DNA of 64,000 bases from Zygnema cylindricum (taxonomy: Eukaryota > Streptophyta > Zygnematophyceae > Zygnematales > Zygnemataceae), in the NCBI GenBank assembly GCA_037447655.1, contig JBBHKE010000096.1, positions 56,070-120,069 of the forward strand. The letters run 5' to 3'. Positions 1 to 11,385 of this stretch are shown piece by piece (position 1 is the first letter of the stretch; every line of letters starts with the position of its first letter). Under the pieces are notes generated by a model, which was not told the origin of the DNA, did no database searches, and saw nothing but the letters and a program-made list of their open reading frames with translations. The translations under genes were made by a program, and so were the position numbers.

Positions 1-336
1 TGTTTTTAGTCTCAGAGGAGAAGTCAGATTACGACCTTATCTTTGGAACAGAAGCTTGATTTGGGTTCAATTTTGTCGGAACGAAAGTCAATCATTTTAT
101 CCTCCTGAAATGAGATGGCTGCATATGTTTTAGTCCTTAACATTGACTGCAATACGTTTTCGTGGTGCAGGTAAATCTTACCTTTGGTACTGTTTTTGTT
201 TCTGTTTAAAGCAAAACATGGTAAACAAAGAATGTAACTCATGTTTCGGTGAGGTTTGCAGAAACAAGTGGATTTGATGTTTAAGACTGCTCATGATAAA
301 CAAAGAGTCCAACTGTTTTTTTGATGGGATTTGCAG

Positions 337-2313
337 GAACAAGAAGGCTCGCTGTACGTTTCGCTCTCTGTGCCACACAGAATGTGAAGCAGGCAGCCAT
401 GGCTGCCCTTAGGACACTCAACAGACCCGAGAAGCCTCCCCCTCATGAGATGGTAACAGCCCCCATCTGGACAACATGGGCACGATATCACGCAAAGGTA
501 AGCCTTGACTTTCTTATTGAGCTCAAGCGGTCGGTTATGAAAACACCTAATAAGAAGCTTTTATCAAAACACTTGAAAAGAAACGTTGGGTGAGACGAGG
601 GTGAGTTTCCGTGGGACTGAATTTAGTCGCAAGTTACCGTATTTGTCTTATATCACACAAATTTATTTAACTGCCATTTATTCCAACTTGCTTCTCAGAG
701 AGTTTTTATTCAAACCATTGAGTTTGGTTGTCGCAAACTGGCCTTAGTCTTACAGTAAGAGAATCCAATGGTCTTCAGGTGAACCAAGTGCAAGTTGAGA
801 GATATGCGAAGGAGATTGTGGCTCGCGGACTGGAGAGGTCTATTATGGAGATAGACGACAAGTGGCAGGTGGAGTCTGATTTTCCTTTTCTTGTTCAGAT
901 CCATTTTTAGGTTTTGCCTTTAAGTGTAGGTTGGGGCGGGCTTAAGTTTTGCTGCTGCATGTGCTCATCTCTCTAGTTGGTTATATTTAACATAAAGAAA
1001 ATGTGGCAACCTGTGAGTTTTTCAAGTCTCAAGAGCTACCCGAAATGTTGTTTTGATCATGTGAATCCTGAAAAGTTTTGCTCTATTTTTTATTTTTTGG
1101 AGGATATGAAGAAGCCATGCTTTTCTGAGATAAGGGATAAGGGATTTTGTGGGAACAGTCAAAATATGGTGACTTCAGTTTTGATCCTGTCAAATTCCCC
1201 GATCCTAAGGCAAGTATTTGATGCACACAACTATTCTTTCAGTCTTTGATATCTTCCAACACCAGTAAAATTAACAGTATTTGTATATTCCAATTCAACT
1301 ACTGTTTCAGTATTGCTGAATGTGACAGGTCGTCATAGAGATTGCGTATCGGTTTCCCTGTCTAGCAATTAACTTTATTTGTAACTGTACTTGAAACGTA
1401 ACTTTTTGTTTGTAAATGTACTTGTAACTGAACTGTAACTGTAACTTTACTTGAAATGTAACTCGGTAACTGTTATTGTAACCGAACTTTAAACTGTAAC
1501 TGTACTTGTAACTGAATGCAGGCCATGGTGGAGGGACTCCATGCGTTGGGTTTCCGTGTCACACTGTGGGTGATGCCTTTTGCGGAGGAGGCTTCGGAAG
1601 CTTATAAAGAAGGCGCACCAAAGTTAGTTTTTGCCCTAATTTTTAATCCTAGAAGATCCTTGGCGTTGATTTCTTTTCCAGACTTCTCAACTCTGGCAGT
1701 AAGAATATTTCTGACGCTGTTTTTTTTTCTGTCAGGGGTTACTTTATTTCCTCGGATGCTCCCCCTACACGAGGGCTCAAGCCGGGATTTTTTCGCTGGT
1801 GAGGGTTATGTTACTTTTCTATTTTAACTCACTCGCCTGAGCTTTCCCTCCTTTCCTTCTCTCTTTTTTTCCTTTCTTGCAGTCTTCTGACGTTTTGATT
1901 ATGGCTTGGATGACAGGTGGCAACCAGTCCCAGCTGCTGCTTTGGATGTCACAAACCCGGAGGCAGTTAAGTGGTAAGTGAAATTATAAATCCTGTATGT
2001 GGGCCAATGGGCACTTTCGTGTATAGATGTGCTGTTTTTAGCTTTAATACAAAAAACATACGGTAAAATAAAAGTGACAATAGTCTTGATGTTCATTCTA
2101 AAGCTATTATGGGATACAATTTGTTTACGTGTGATAACAGGTTCGTTCAACGTTTGAAAAAGTTGCAAGCTGATTACTCCATTGATGGCTTCAAGTTTGA
2201 CGCGGGGGAACCGTGCTTTCTTCCTCGTCGTTTTCGAACACACGCACCCATTATGACACCAACAGAATATACACGTCTCTATGTGCAGGTGACTCTCGCC
2301 TCTCTCTCCTTCA

Positions 2314-2363
<50 letters not shown>

Positions 2364-5300
2364 CTCCCTCTCTCGCTCTCTCCCTTTCGCTCTCTCACTC
2401 TCTCCCTCTCTTCATTAGCCCTCGTATAGGAAAAAAGGAATCAGGAATCAGTATTGTACAATAGTTATTGTTTGCTCTCTGGCGTTCCATCTATAGGCAT
2501 GGAAAATGCGTGTTTTGTATCAGATATCTTTTACAAAACTCTGAAATCCTAGGAATTGGATGTTAATTTGATTGCAGGAGGTGGCATCGCACTTTAGCTT
2601 TGCGGAGGTTCGAACCGGTCATCGAACAAATAGTGCTCCCCTTCTTACTCGTATGGGTGATAGGTAAGAAGTTCGGTTTCACTGAATGGGTATCTCCCTG
2701 TTGCAGATTTACATTTTCTATTAAAAAATTTCTTATGTGATAATTAAGTCATTTGCTCACTTATTTGCTCATATCATGCGGGGCACAGATTCTCCACCTG
2801 GAGTTCTGGTAATGGCTTACGGAGTCTTATTCCCACCCTCCTTACTTCTGGTATCCTTGGATACCCATTTTGTCTCCCGGACATGGTTGGGGGAAATGCT
2901 TATTTTGGCCGAAAACCTGGTGAGCTCGTCCTCATTTCCATTTTTTTAATTAGATCCTTTCTTTGTAACTTTCCTAACTGTAAATATTAGATACTGAAAT
3001 GACTGAAGAGGTTGAGTTCTGTTAACTGTGGAATAATTAAGCGTTGACCATGGAAAATGTGATGTGTTTCTAGCAGTGGGAGGGTTGAGAGTTGGTTTTT
3101 TTTTTAGAAGTGAATAGAAGTTGAAGTTTTCGTCAACAGTTGATGTTAACAGACGAGAAGTTATGTCACATTGACATTCAAAAATGCTGAAAGCTCTAAC
3201 TGTCGTGTAAGTGGTTGGATGACGTTTTTTGCAGATATGGAATTGCTTGTCCGGTGGGCTCAAGCGAATGCTTTCATGCCAGCTGTACAGGTATGTACAT
3301 ACTGTAATGAAACAACATCTTTTGACGTTATTTGCTTATGTCATCTATTTATTGATGTGAAATGACGGTTTTGTGTAAACAAATTGTAAAATTTCTTCAG
3401 ATCGCAGATGAAATCACTTTTCTTTCGCAGCAAATAGCAAGGTTTATGGATTTTCTTTATCTCGTCTATCTCTCTATGTTTCAGAAAAAGAAGAATGAAC
3501 CGTCGAATTTTATCTTTTGCAGGATGTGGTGATCTAAGTTCTTGACTGGTTCACTGCCCATGGCTATCGGTGTTAATATCATGAACTTGGTTACAACTTT
3601 TTTGTTGCCGAAATCACAAAATTTTGCTCATAACACTGTTTAACGGAGTGGCCTTAAATCTGCCACGTAAATTAATATATTAAATATAATTTTACGCTAA
3701 TACTAGTACTCACTATGCTTTCATACCTTTTCATTAATAGCGACGGGTAGTGAAGTTTGACCGGTGTGGTTGGGTTGTTTATCCTATGATGTTTTTTCAG
3801 TTCTCTATTGCTCCATGGGATTTGAGCCAGGAAACAGACAAGCTCTGCAAATCAGTTATGGAGGTAAGATTCAGAATTAGGATAAGACAAAACACTGCCT
3901 GTATTTCTCGTTCCTTACTGGTTTTCCAATGCATTTCTTCTGTTGTATACAACCTTGATGTTGACAGCACTGTTTTAGGGTTTTTATGTGACGTGATGCC
4001 ACTTTTAATTTTATTTGGCGACACTTTATGTATGTTTGACAACACTAATGTTAAATGCCTCTTTTGACAATTCTTTTCATGTGTATCGATGCTTTTTATA
4101 TACATTTGAAAATGCTTTTCATGTGTGTTTGACATCACTTTTCACGTATATTTGACAATGCTTCTTATGTACATCTGACAACTCTTTTTGTGTATATTTG
4201 CAGCTTCGCAAAGTGGTAGTGGGACGGATTGTCCAGCTTATGGAGGAAGCATGTAAAGCTTTGGCACCTGTCTGCCGGCCAATGTGGTGGCTGGACCCGG
4301 AGGACGCAGAGGTAAGAGCTTTACTTCCTGTAGTTTTCACAGCAAGGGATCTAGGGTTTAGGGTTTTGCACAGGAGCTGCAGCGATTGCTGCTGGAACTA
4401 GAATTCTAGAGCATTGACAGTGATTTTTCTTTGTTTCATTATAGTCGGCAGGGGATTTTGCGAAGGTGGTTTTATTGTTTTTGGGTCAATGTATAGAATT
4501 GGTTGCAAGTGTTGTGGATGTCAGGTGGAGCTAAGTTTTAATGTTCAAATAAGCATGTAAATGTTATTTGCGGTTACCCTCTTTGTTTAACTGAGTGTAT
4601 AATACAGTAATTCCATATCTTTTTGCACATCAAAAACTATGATTTCAAGTGAGATATTTTTACAGATCAGTTTGTGCAAGTTTGTGTAGACATTGTTTTG
4701 GGAAGACTTCATTTGACATGGTCATTGTTGAACCTTTGCGGACAAATAAGGCTTAGAAAGAGTGCGAGGCTTTTAAAGTTTTTAGAACCTATCATGGTCA
4801 GGTTCCGTTTTTCTTCTCGGCTGATACGGTAATTCAGGAGCTATGCCTGCTGCTATTGCCTTTTCTTCCAGCAACTTTGTTTGAGGAGTTAATCAAAATG
4901 TGTCTTTAATGTTTTTTTTGTCTTTTTTGTGCAGACATTCATTATCAACGATCAGTTTGCCATTGGCGACGACCTTATTGTCGCACCTGTGGTTGTGAAA
5001 GGCCAGAAAAAACGAGATGTGTATTTACCTAGGTAGCCTCATAATCCGTCCATAACTTTATGTACTACTGAATGTGTTAATGTGTTGTGGATGTGCCATT
5101 TCTCAATCCAAGATGCGAAGATTAATCTCACTGAAACTTTCAATTAAAAAGAGAACACAAACAATACTTGAACTTAAATCTCATATTGTAACTCTAACGT
5201 TTTATTTTTCTTGACAACTATTTACTTGCTCATGTTCATAGTTCAAACTTGCCAAAAGAAAACAATTAAAAACTATAAATGTGGTTTTGTTATACCACAT

Positions 5301-5651
5301 GGGTATCATACAGTGTTTCTGAGTATTACATGCATATAGTACAGAGACCACACATATAGAGTTTCCTTTAGCTTCCACATATTTGAACTATATTCTCATG
5401 TGAATGCCGCAGTAGGACGGTGTTTTGACGGAGGGTGGAAACGGTTTTGCAGCGGTTCATGGGTGGAGCTTCTCACTCCTTTCGAGCAGTTTGAGGGACC
5501 GTGCTGGTTGCGAGATGTCGAGGCTCCTCTTCACAAAGTGCCCATCTTCAGACGAGTCGTTAACGGAGTACATGGAACTGGTCTTCCTCCCGTTGCCGTG
5601 CAAACACTGGCAAGTGCGGAACTGCCGGAAATTCCCACCGCCAACTGCTGA
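337..5651 (+). CDS. Family 31 glycoside hydrolase (MYORG-like), 5'-partial, multi-exon
   Basis: Retaining alpha-glycosidase of GH31, closest in feel to the MYORG/KIAA1161 branch. Exons read in frame at 337-497, 779-868, 1159-1209, 1522-1622, 1736-1798, 1917-1973, 2141-2288, 2578-2663, 2789-2919, 3235-3290, 3801-3863, 4204-4311, 4935-5032 and a last exon near 5405-5651. Family landmarks in order are TWARYHAK, SIMEIDDKWQ, FFRWWQP, DGFKFDAGE (its Asp is the expected nucleophile), GLRSLIPTLLTSG, GYPFCLPDMVGGNAY (candidate acid/base Asp), LIVAPVV and the C-terminal WLRDVEAPLHKVP. The intron after 1209 has a GC donor (AAG|GCAAGT). The join from exon 4935-5032 (phase 2) into the last exon does not keep frame with any AG I could find, so a small exon or an indel is possible. 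The true start lies left of the window. Substrate and location cannot be read from this part. Confidence 0.88.
1380..1520 (+). repeat. Degenerate GTAACTGTACTT tandem repeat ending at a 3' splice site
   Basis: A loose tandem repeat of about 12 bp (GTAACTGTACTT and variants) fills the last 140 bases of the GH31 intron 1210-1521. The array runs straight into the acceptor, whose final bases (TGTAACTGAATGCAG) look like one more diverged repeat unit. Confidence 0.6.
2318..2425 (+). repeat. CT microsatellite in a GH31 intron
   Basis: A run of (CT)n, grading into imperfect CCCTCT and CTCTCC units, occupies the middle of the intron between the exons ending at 2288 and starting at 2578. The open frames across it are compositional artefacts. 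Confidence 0.8.
4060..4203 (+). repeat. Degenerate ~28-bp tandem repeat ending at a 3' splice site
   Basis: About five diverged units containing GTATATTTGACAA and CTTTTCATGTG variants fill the end of the GH31 intron 3864-4203. The functional acceptor (GTATATTTGCAG) resembles the repeat motif GTATATTTGACA with a small change, so the splice site may itself be a repeat unit. Confidence 0.55.
5242..5387. mobile_element. TTCAAAyGTGC-type MITE, diverged copy
   Basis: A short stretch in the last GH31 intron starts with ATAGTTCAAACTTGC and ends with CACATATTTGAACTAT, an imperfect terminal inverted repeat. The same ends, better preserved, flank 32832-32960 and 35488-35614. It has no coding capacity. 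I saw no convincing target duplication. Confidence 0.4.
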
Positions 5652-7045
5652 AACCTCGAAGACAGCGAGAGAGGGACGTTTGTCGCACTGGCGAGGGTGT
5701 CAGGAGCCTCTGCCCTTCGCCCTAATTTTTTTTTTAAGAAGTGCGTTGAGCGAGTAGAGTATAGAGCCGCACAGAGTCTCTTGAGTGGCTGCTCAGAGAT
5801 TGCTGTGGGTTTCTCTCGGAAATTCAGTTGATTGAATTGGTAGTACGCTATTAGTGTCTAAACGATTTTATCTCTTTGTGTGATTATGATTGATAATGTG
5901 TAACAGCCACACAGAGAAAACCGGTTATTGTGCAAACAATAGCATTGGAAAGTAGGTTTGTGGAGGCTAGTATTTGTGTGAAGTATATATATGTATATTT
6001 TTTGTTTTAGTTGTATTATGGACGGTGTGTTTGTAGATAATTCGTCTAGACACTGTTCAGAGGCACATTTCTTTCTTAGACGTTTCTTCGTCTTTTCTTT
6101 TGACTCATCTGCTAAAAAGAAACATGTTCATTAGTGTAGACAAACAATTTTAGGTTTTCCTTGTCCACATAGTAGGAATATTTTTAAGTATTCTTTGGTA
6201 GATCTATTGATATATTTGGAAGGTTGTGAGCCGAACCTGTATATACATTTTTACAGAAACTTATTAAGGTGTGCATTGTGTTAGCAGCACATATTGCTTA
6301 GAACCCTTCCCGTTTTTCCTTTTCGTTGTTCTGTGTTTTCGTGTCTGATGAAGATGGGGAGGTTCCTGGGAGGCAATCGCAAGAAGTTGAAATTGTCGAT
6401 GTATAGTTCATTCTCTCGAAAGATCTTTGATGCCATAATATGGTGTAAATGTATAGAGTGGTGTATGGTGTATAGATGTATTGCATATTGTATATTGTGT
6501 AATGTGTTGCTTTTTAGAACGACTAACAAACCACCAATCAGGTCTTGCATGAAAAAGCGGCCTTGCTAAAAAAAAATCCACAATGGCGATGGCGATGAAG
6601 ACAAGGTTTGATTATTGTGTATGAATCACTGCCCCTTTGTATTGGAATTGTATTTGAAAAAAAAATTATAGTCAACTTGGGTCCTGTTCATGTGGTTACA
6701 ACAATCAAAAGCAATGAAAATGTCAAAAAAATTGCCGCCTAGAGAGGGAGGACCGGAGGGACAGGGAGAGGGAGAGAGTTGGTCAATCTCCCCACCCTAC
6801 CTCTAGCCCTCTCTCCTCCTCGCGCTCCCTATCTCCCTCACCCTTTCTTTAATCCTAACCGAAGCCTAAGTTTTAAACCCTGAACCCGAGGGTGGAGAGG
6901 GGAGAAGGGGGGCAATAAGCGAGGGGGGGGGGGGGGGGGGGAGAGGGGGAGGGGGGGAGCGGTGGATGTATGGAGGAGTGAAAGTAGGATCGGTGAAATG
7001 TAGAGAGGATGAGCATCGGGGAAAAAATAGAATTCTTTAGGGTTT
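5652..7045. other. Intergenic, GH31 3' flank and low-complexity tract
   Basis: No credible gene seen. The first part is probably the GH31 3' untranslated region (AT-rich). From about 6737 to 7010 there are GA-rich, CT-rich and poly-G runs, including a G run near 6925-6940. A CCCTAACC/TTAAACCC patch near 6850-6890 is telomere-like but imperfect. Confidence 0.5.
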
Positions 7046-7249
7046 CTGTACGGCTCCTTTGATCTCACGTCATCATTCCAAAATTACGATGATGTATACG
7101 AAATTTAAAGTAAGACGCATCGTATTTAATTCCTTCTCTTGCCATTTTCCCAAAGTTTGTAATGCATCGCATTGGATGTACCGATTTTCGATGCGTCGGG
7201 GCGATTTTCCAACCGATGTATACGAAAAAAAAATCCTATTTCTATGTTT

Positions 7250-7999
7250 CAGAGGTCGCAAACGGTCAACCGAAACCGTGACCGACCGTTAACCGACCGC
7301 CCGCGCCGGATCCGGAACGGATTCGGTTGCCAAATTTTGGGGGTCGGGCGGTTACGGTCGGTTGACACAACAGGAAAAGAAAAAACGGTCAGTTACGGTC
7401 GGTCATACAAAAAACCAAAAAAAATGAAAATTTTGTACTTTTTTTTTCCAACATTATTGTTCTTTGTACTTTTGGTATCGTGGAAGTACGTGGCATCATG
7501 ATTAGCGTCGCAATTCTGACACGGTACTCTAGTAAGCTATTTATTTCGCAAATCAAAGGGAACGCGACAAAGCGTCGGAAATCTGACACGATAGAACACT
7601 ATTCATTTCGAAAATCTTAGGGAAAGCGACAAAGCGTCTCAAATCTGAGACGGTAGTACAATATTCATTTCGCAAATCTTAGCCAACGCGACAAAGCGTC
7701 GCAAATCTGACACGGTAGTAACACTATTCAGTTCGCAAATCTTAAGGAACGCGACAAATCGTAATTATTGGCTTATTCCGTCGTACATTGATTAATTTTG
7801 TAATTTTTCGGTTACGGGCGGGCACGGTTAGTCACGAAAAATCAAGATTCGGTTAAAATTTATTTTCGTAAACGACGGTCGGTTAACGGTTAACAATTTT
7901 GGAGCGTGACAAAACTCGGTCGGGCGTCGGTTACTCAGATTTTGAAAAAAAAAAACGGTCGGTTTCGGGTATGATTTTTTTTTACTTTTGCGACCTCTG
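7250..7999. mobile_element. hAT-type non-autonomous element (copy A)
   Basis: A 750-bp insertion bounded by the inverted repeat CAGAGGTCGCAAA and flanked by the 8-bp direct repeat CTATGTTT (7242-7249 and 8000-8007). The duplicate unit has a single CTATGTTT at 11574-11581 with no insertion, so both borders are certain. Eight-base target duplications and CA-G ends are typical of hAT elements. The ends are packed with AACCGACCG and ACGGTCGGT microrepeats, plausible transposase-binding sites. There is no transposase gene inside. Confidence 0.9.
7504..7765. repeat. ~62-bp minisatellite inside hAT copy A
   Basis: About four tandem units share GCGACAAAGCGTCGCAAATC, then a GACACGGTAG variant and ATTCATTTCGCAAATCTTAG. 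They lie in the centre of the hAT-type element and are absent from the shorter copies 8380-8872 and 11996-12451. Confidence 0.75.
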
Positions 8000-8247
8000 C
8001 TATGTTTTAACCTGATATGTTGAAAACAACGTGCCGACGCGATGCGTTACGATGCGAAGCCGATATTTTATAGCTATATTGGATGTGCCGATGAGATGTC
8101 GATATGTCGATATGAATGTTTAATGGAGGGGAAAGGGGGGGAGAGGGCGGGCCTCCTCTCCCTCTCTTCCCCTCTGCCCTCCTCTTCCCCGCTCCCTCTC
8201 TCCCTTCTCCATCCTCCCTCCTCGTACTCCCCTCCCTCCAAATGCTT

Positions 8248-8286
8248 CGGGTTTAGGGTTTCAGATTGTGGGTTTTAGGGTTTTTA
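8248..8286 (+). repeat. Interstitial TTTAGGG-like tract
   Basis: GGGTTTAGGGTTT, and 17 bases later TTTTAGGGTTTTT, resemble plant-type telomere repeats. The same patch is present in the second duplication unit at about 11866-11908, so it predates the duplication. It is too short to be a real telomere remnant with confidence. Confidence 0.5.
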
Positions 8287-8379
8287 TGTTTAATTCAATA
8301 TCGGAATATTAGGATCGGATCGCCAACTCGCATAGATCGTTAGCGGCACATCGCATCAATATAATCACATTGTTTCGGT

Positions 8380-8872
8380 CAGAGATCGCAAACGGTTAAC
8401 CGAAACCGTAACCGACCGTTAACCGACCGTTAACCGACCGCTAACCGACCGCCCACGTTGGATCCGGAACGGATTCGGTTGCCAAATTTGGGGGGTCGGG
8501 CGGATTCGGGTGGGTGATTCATGAAAAAAAATAAAAAAATCAGTTACGGTCGGTTAAGCAAAAAACGAAAAAAATTGTAGGTTTTGTAGTGTGAATACTA
8601 TCCAACATTATTGTACTTTGTACTCTTGGTATTGTGGAAGGTATAAGGGAGATGTACCACTAATTTTGTACTTATTCGGGTACGGGCGGGTACGGGTAGT
8701 CGCGAGAAATCGAGTTTCGGTTAACTTTTTTTTTAGTTAACGCGTTTCGGGTAACGGTTAACAATTCTGGAGCGTGACATAACCCGGTTGGGCGTCGGGT
8801 TCAGATTTTGAAAAAAAAAAAAGGGTCGGTTTCGGTTATCTAAAATTTTGACTTTTGCGACCTCTGCCTCTG
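8380..8872. mobile_element. hAT-type non-autonomous element (copy B1)
   Basis: A 493-bp element starting CAGAGATCGCAAACGG and ending TTTTGCGACCTCTGCCTCTG. It is flanked on the right by GCCTCGGT (8873-8880) and on the left by the diverged GTTTCGGT (8372-8379). It carries the same AACCGACCG and ACGGTCGGT microrepeats as copy A. Its right end has the terminal CAGAGG hexamer twice. The copy at 11996-12451 is at the homologous site in the other unit, so this insertion happened before the tandem duplication. Confidence 0.85.
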
Positions 8873-9254
8873 GCCTCGGTATCCCTTATCGCATCGTAAA
8901 ATCTAAAATATCGACCGATACATCACTTGTGCTATGACCGATGCATAGAGTTTTCTCCCATCCTTTACACTAGTGTTGGGTATCGAGGACCATTTGCCGA
9001 TATTCAATATATATCGAATTTCAGGTACCCGATAATCGATATATCGCTTCGATATATCGAATTTCAAATTATCGCGATATATCGTATTGCCAATATATCG
9101 AAGCTTCTTAACAAAAAAAAAAATCTTGCTAGTCAATTCTCGGAAGAAGAGAAGGACAGCTGTCAAAGTGGTGGAGGATGTTTTTTTTTTTTCACGGAAA
9201 CTGCGAATCGGAAACTGTAAATGGATTAATTGAGAGCCTAATTAATTGAGAATT

Positions 9255-9420
9255 GATTAGGTGCAGCTGCTAGAACTATGTGCCGCTGCAGCCAGAACTA
9301 GTGCTACTGCAGATGCTAGTACTAGCTACTGCTGCTGGCAGTGCTACTGCAGCAGGTAGTACTAGCTACTGCTGCTGGCAGTGCTACTGCAGCAGGTAGT
9401 ACTAGCTACTGCTACTCCAA
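9255..9420. repeat. CTGCTACTAGCTACTGC-rich minisatellite
   Basis: A GC-richer tandem array built from about 40-bp units (TACTAGCTACTGCTGCTGGC, then AGTGCTACTGCAGCAGGTAG). At least two units are nearly perfect and earlier ones are diverged. It lies inside the 2.1-kb hAT-type element. Confidence 0.75.
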
Positions 9421-9705
9421 TTAATAAAAATAAGAATGAGATTTTACAATTTGTACACTTCAAAAAATAATTAATAATAATAAGAATAAAAGTTCACATT
9501 TTATACACATCAAAAAATAATAAATAAAAGTAATAATTAAAACTCACATTTTGTACACTTCAAAAAATGATTAATAAAAATAAGAATAAAATAAAAAAAA
9601 TTATACACTTCATAAAATATTGAATACAAATAATAATAAGAATTCTCATTTTGTACACTTCAAAAATTAATAAATAAAAGTAATAATAAAAATTCATGCC
9701 TGAAA
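9419..9705. repeat. ~60-bp AT-rich minisatellite
   Basis: Roughly five diverged units each contain TTGTACACTTCAAAAAAT followed by an AATAAAAATAAGAAT variant. They lie directly after the CTGC-rich array within the hAT-type element. Confidence 0.7.
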
Positions 9706-9887
9706 CGAACAGTCTGCAATTTTTTTTTTCATATCATACTTTAACTAAATTAGTGTGGGTTTCAAGTTTTCATATGTGAAGTTCTGTACCGTAGTACGTA
9801 CTAAATAAGTAACTATATGAATTAGTATTACAGTATTAGACTATTAGTACTTTCTCGTCGGTTACATTTTGCGGCGTTACCTTTTAA

Positions 9888-10835
9888 GGGGGTGTCCCCA
9901 TGTAATCGGTACTTTGATAAAGTATTTTGGACTGTAGTGAAGATTCTCCGTACTACTTTGAAGAGCGTCCCAATGTGCGAAAATGAAATCGGAACTTTGA
10001 CACGTGACGGTTGTAGACGTAGGTACAAATTGTGACGATTGAAGGCGACTACGAAACTTCCGACGAATAGTGACGCCAACAAAAACAGCGACGGTTGTAG
10101 GCGTCTAGATTTTTGTGAAATTGTAGACGTTTAGGGTTTGGTGACATAGTGACGTCACGCTCTCTTGTGACAACGTCGAGGTCACGGATTCAAGAACTTT
10201 CCGCCATGGTTTTCCGAATTCGTTTTTTCTACTTTTCTCACTCGACCTGCCATTAAAAAAAACCTAAAAATTGTAAAAATAAATATTTTTAAAACATCTT
10301 TCATTTTATACCAAGGTTGTCGTGTCTCATTTCGGAAAGTGTGAGATATAATCGATGGTGTGAGAGGGAGAGAGGAGAGGCGACGATGGCGAAATTTTTT
10401 GCAAAGGACCCATGATTGAAAGTGGAGGTCCGAGACCCCTGGAATTTTTTTTCCGTACATAGCGCGTGACGGGGACGGAGAAAAATAGCGAGGACTCTCC
10501 TTCGTCCTAAAATTTTCCCACTCGTGTGGCGCGCGCGTTGGTCATTTTTCAATCGCTGTCTGGGCGGTACTTGAACTAAAATCACCTCCTCGAGGTGATT
10601 TTAAATGAAGTTTTTTTTTGGGCTGGATTCTCTTGCCCGGGGGTCGAAAAGGGGAAAACGCCAAAATGCGTTCACATGAAGACAAACACGCCGTACATTC
10701 AAAGTATGAATTCACGTTCACTGTACTTTGGTAAAAACGATTTTCTCGTACGGCTAAAGTTTTTGTCAAAGTTCCCTGAATTTTAGGGCAAAGAGACAGA
10801 GAAAAGTATGTACTTTAAAACATGGGGACACCCCC
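9888..10835. mobile_element. PIF/Harbinger-like non-autonomous element nested in the hAT element
   Basis: A 948-bp element with the 16-bp perfect inverted repeat GGGGGTGTCCCCATGT. It is flanked by the 3-bp direct repeat TAA (9885-9887 and 10836-10838), the duplication size and sequence expected of PIF/Harbinger elements. No transposase or Myb-like open frame is evident. A much older relative of the same sequence lies at 21311-22075. Superfamily assignment rests only on ends and target duplication. Confidence 0.75.
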
Positions 10836-11385
10836 TAAGTCACGGAACGAAAATCACGTCGTACGTCGCGTTTCAGAAAATTTGTCATTATTCCTAAAAC
10901 AACATATTAAATAAAAAATTTATTTTATAAAATACAATATATCGCGATATATATCGCGATGATTTATGTTGGTCACGGTACGATATATCGAAGAATTTCC
11001 TCGATCAATATTCGATATATTGAATATCGAAATTATCGCGATATGAAACTACACGATACCCAACACTACTTTACACGCTTATTAGGGTGCCGATTCGATG
11101 CGATGTCTCACCTGTCTGTACGGTCATTTGACTTTTGAACCTTTGAATATTTGAATATTTGCTGTTTCAGTACAAGAACTATGCGTAAAAACTTCAAAAG
11201 ATGACATGTGATACCTTTTTCCTTTCCTTTTCTTTTCTCCATATTAGATTTTTCCTTTCTTTCTTTCGGGCTTCAGACTCCCTTATTTTGCAATTTTTAA
11301 TATGTCCAGTTATGGCGTATTAGTATCATAAACTTTTATCTATTTCCAGTTTTCTTAGCCATGGCTGCCTCGTCCTTGGACATGG

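Larger units (their letters stand above)
8971..11068. mobile_element. hAT-type element, 2.1 kb, with exact empty site nearby
   Basis: A 2098-bp insertion with the 15-bp perfect inverted repeat TAGTGTTGGGTATCG at both ends, flanked by the 8-bp duplication CTTTACAC (8963-8970 and 11069-11076). The second unit keeps the uninterrupted site near 12543-12550. Both ends are rich in CGATATATCG palindromes (about 8998-9110 and 10940-11045). It carries two minisatellites and a nested element (9888-10835) but no recognisable transposase, so it is non-autonomous. Confidence 0.9.
7046..11385. repeat. Tandem duplication, unit 1 (with later insertions)
   Basis: This unit starts at GGCTCCTTTGATCTCACGTC and ends with the start-codon exon MAASSLDM at 11361-11384. 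After removing the insertions 7250-7999 and 8971-11068 (each with one copy of its 8-bp target duplication) it matches 11386-12855 nearly base for base over most of its length. It includes a CT-rich tract, a TTTAGGG patch, the CAGAG-ended element 8380-8872 and the segment just upstream of the ATG. Confidence 0.88.
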
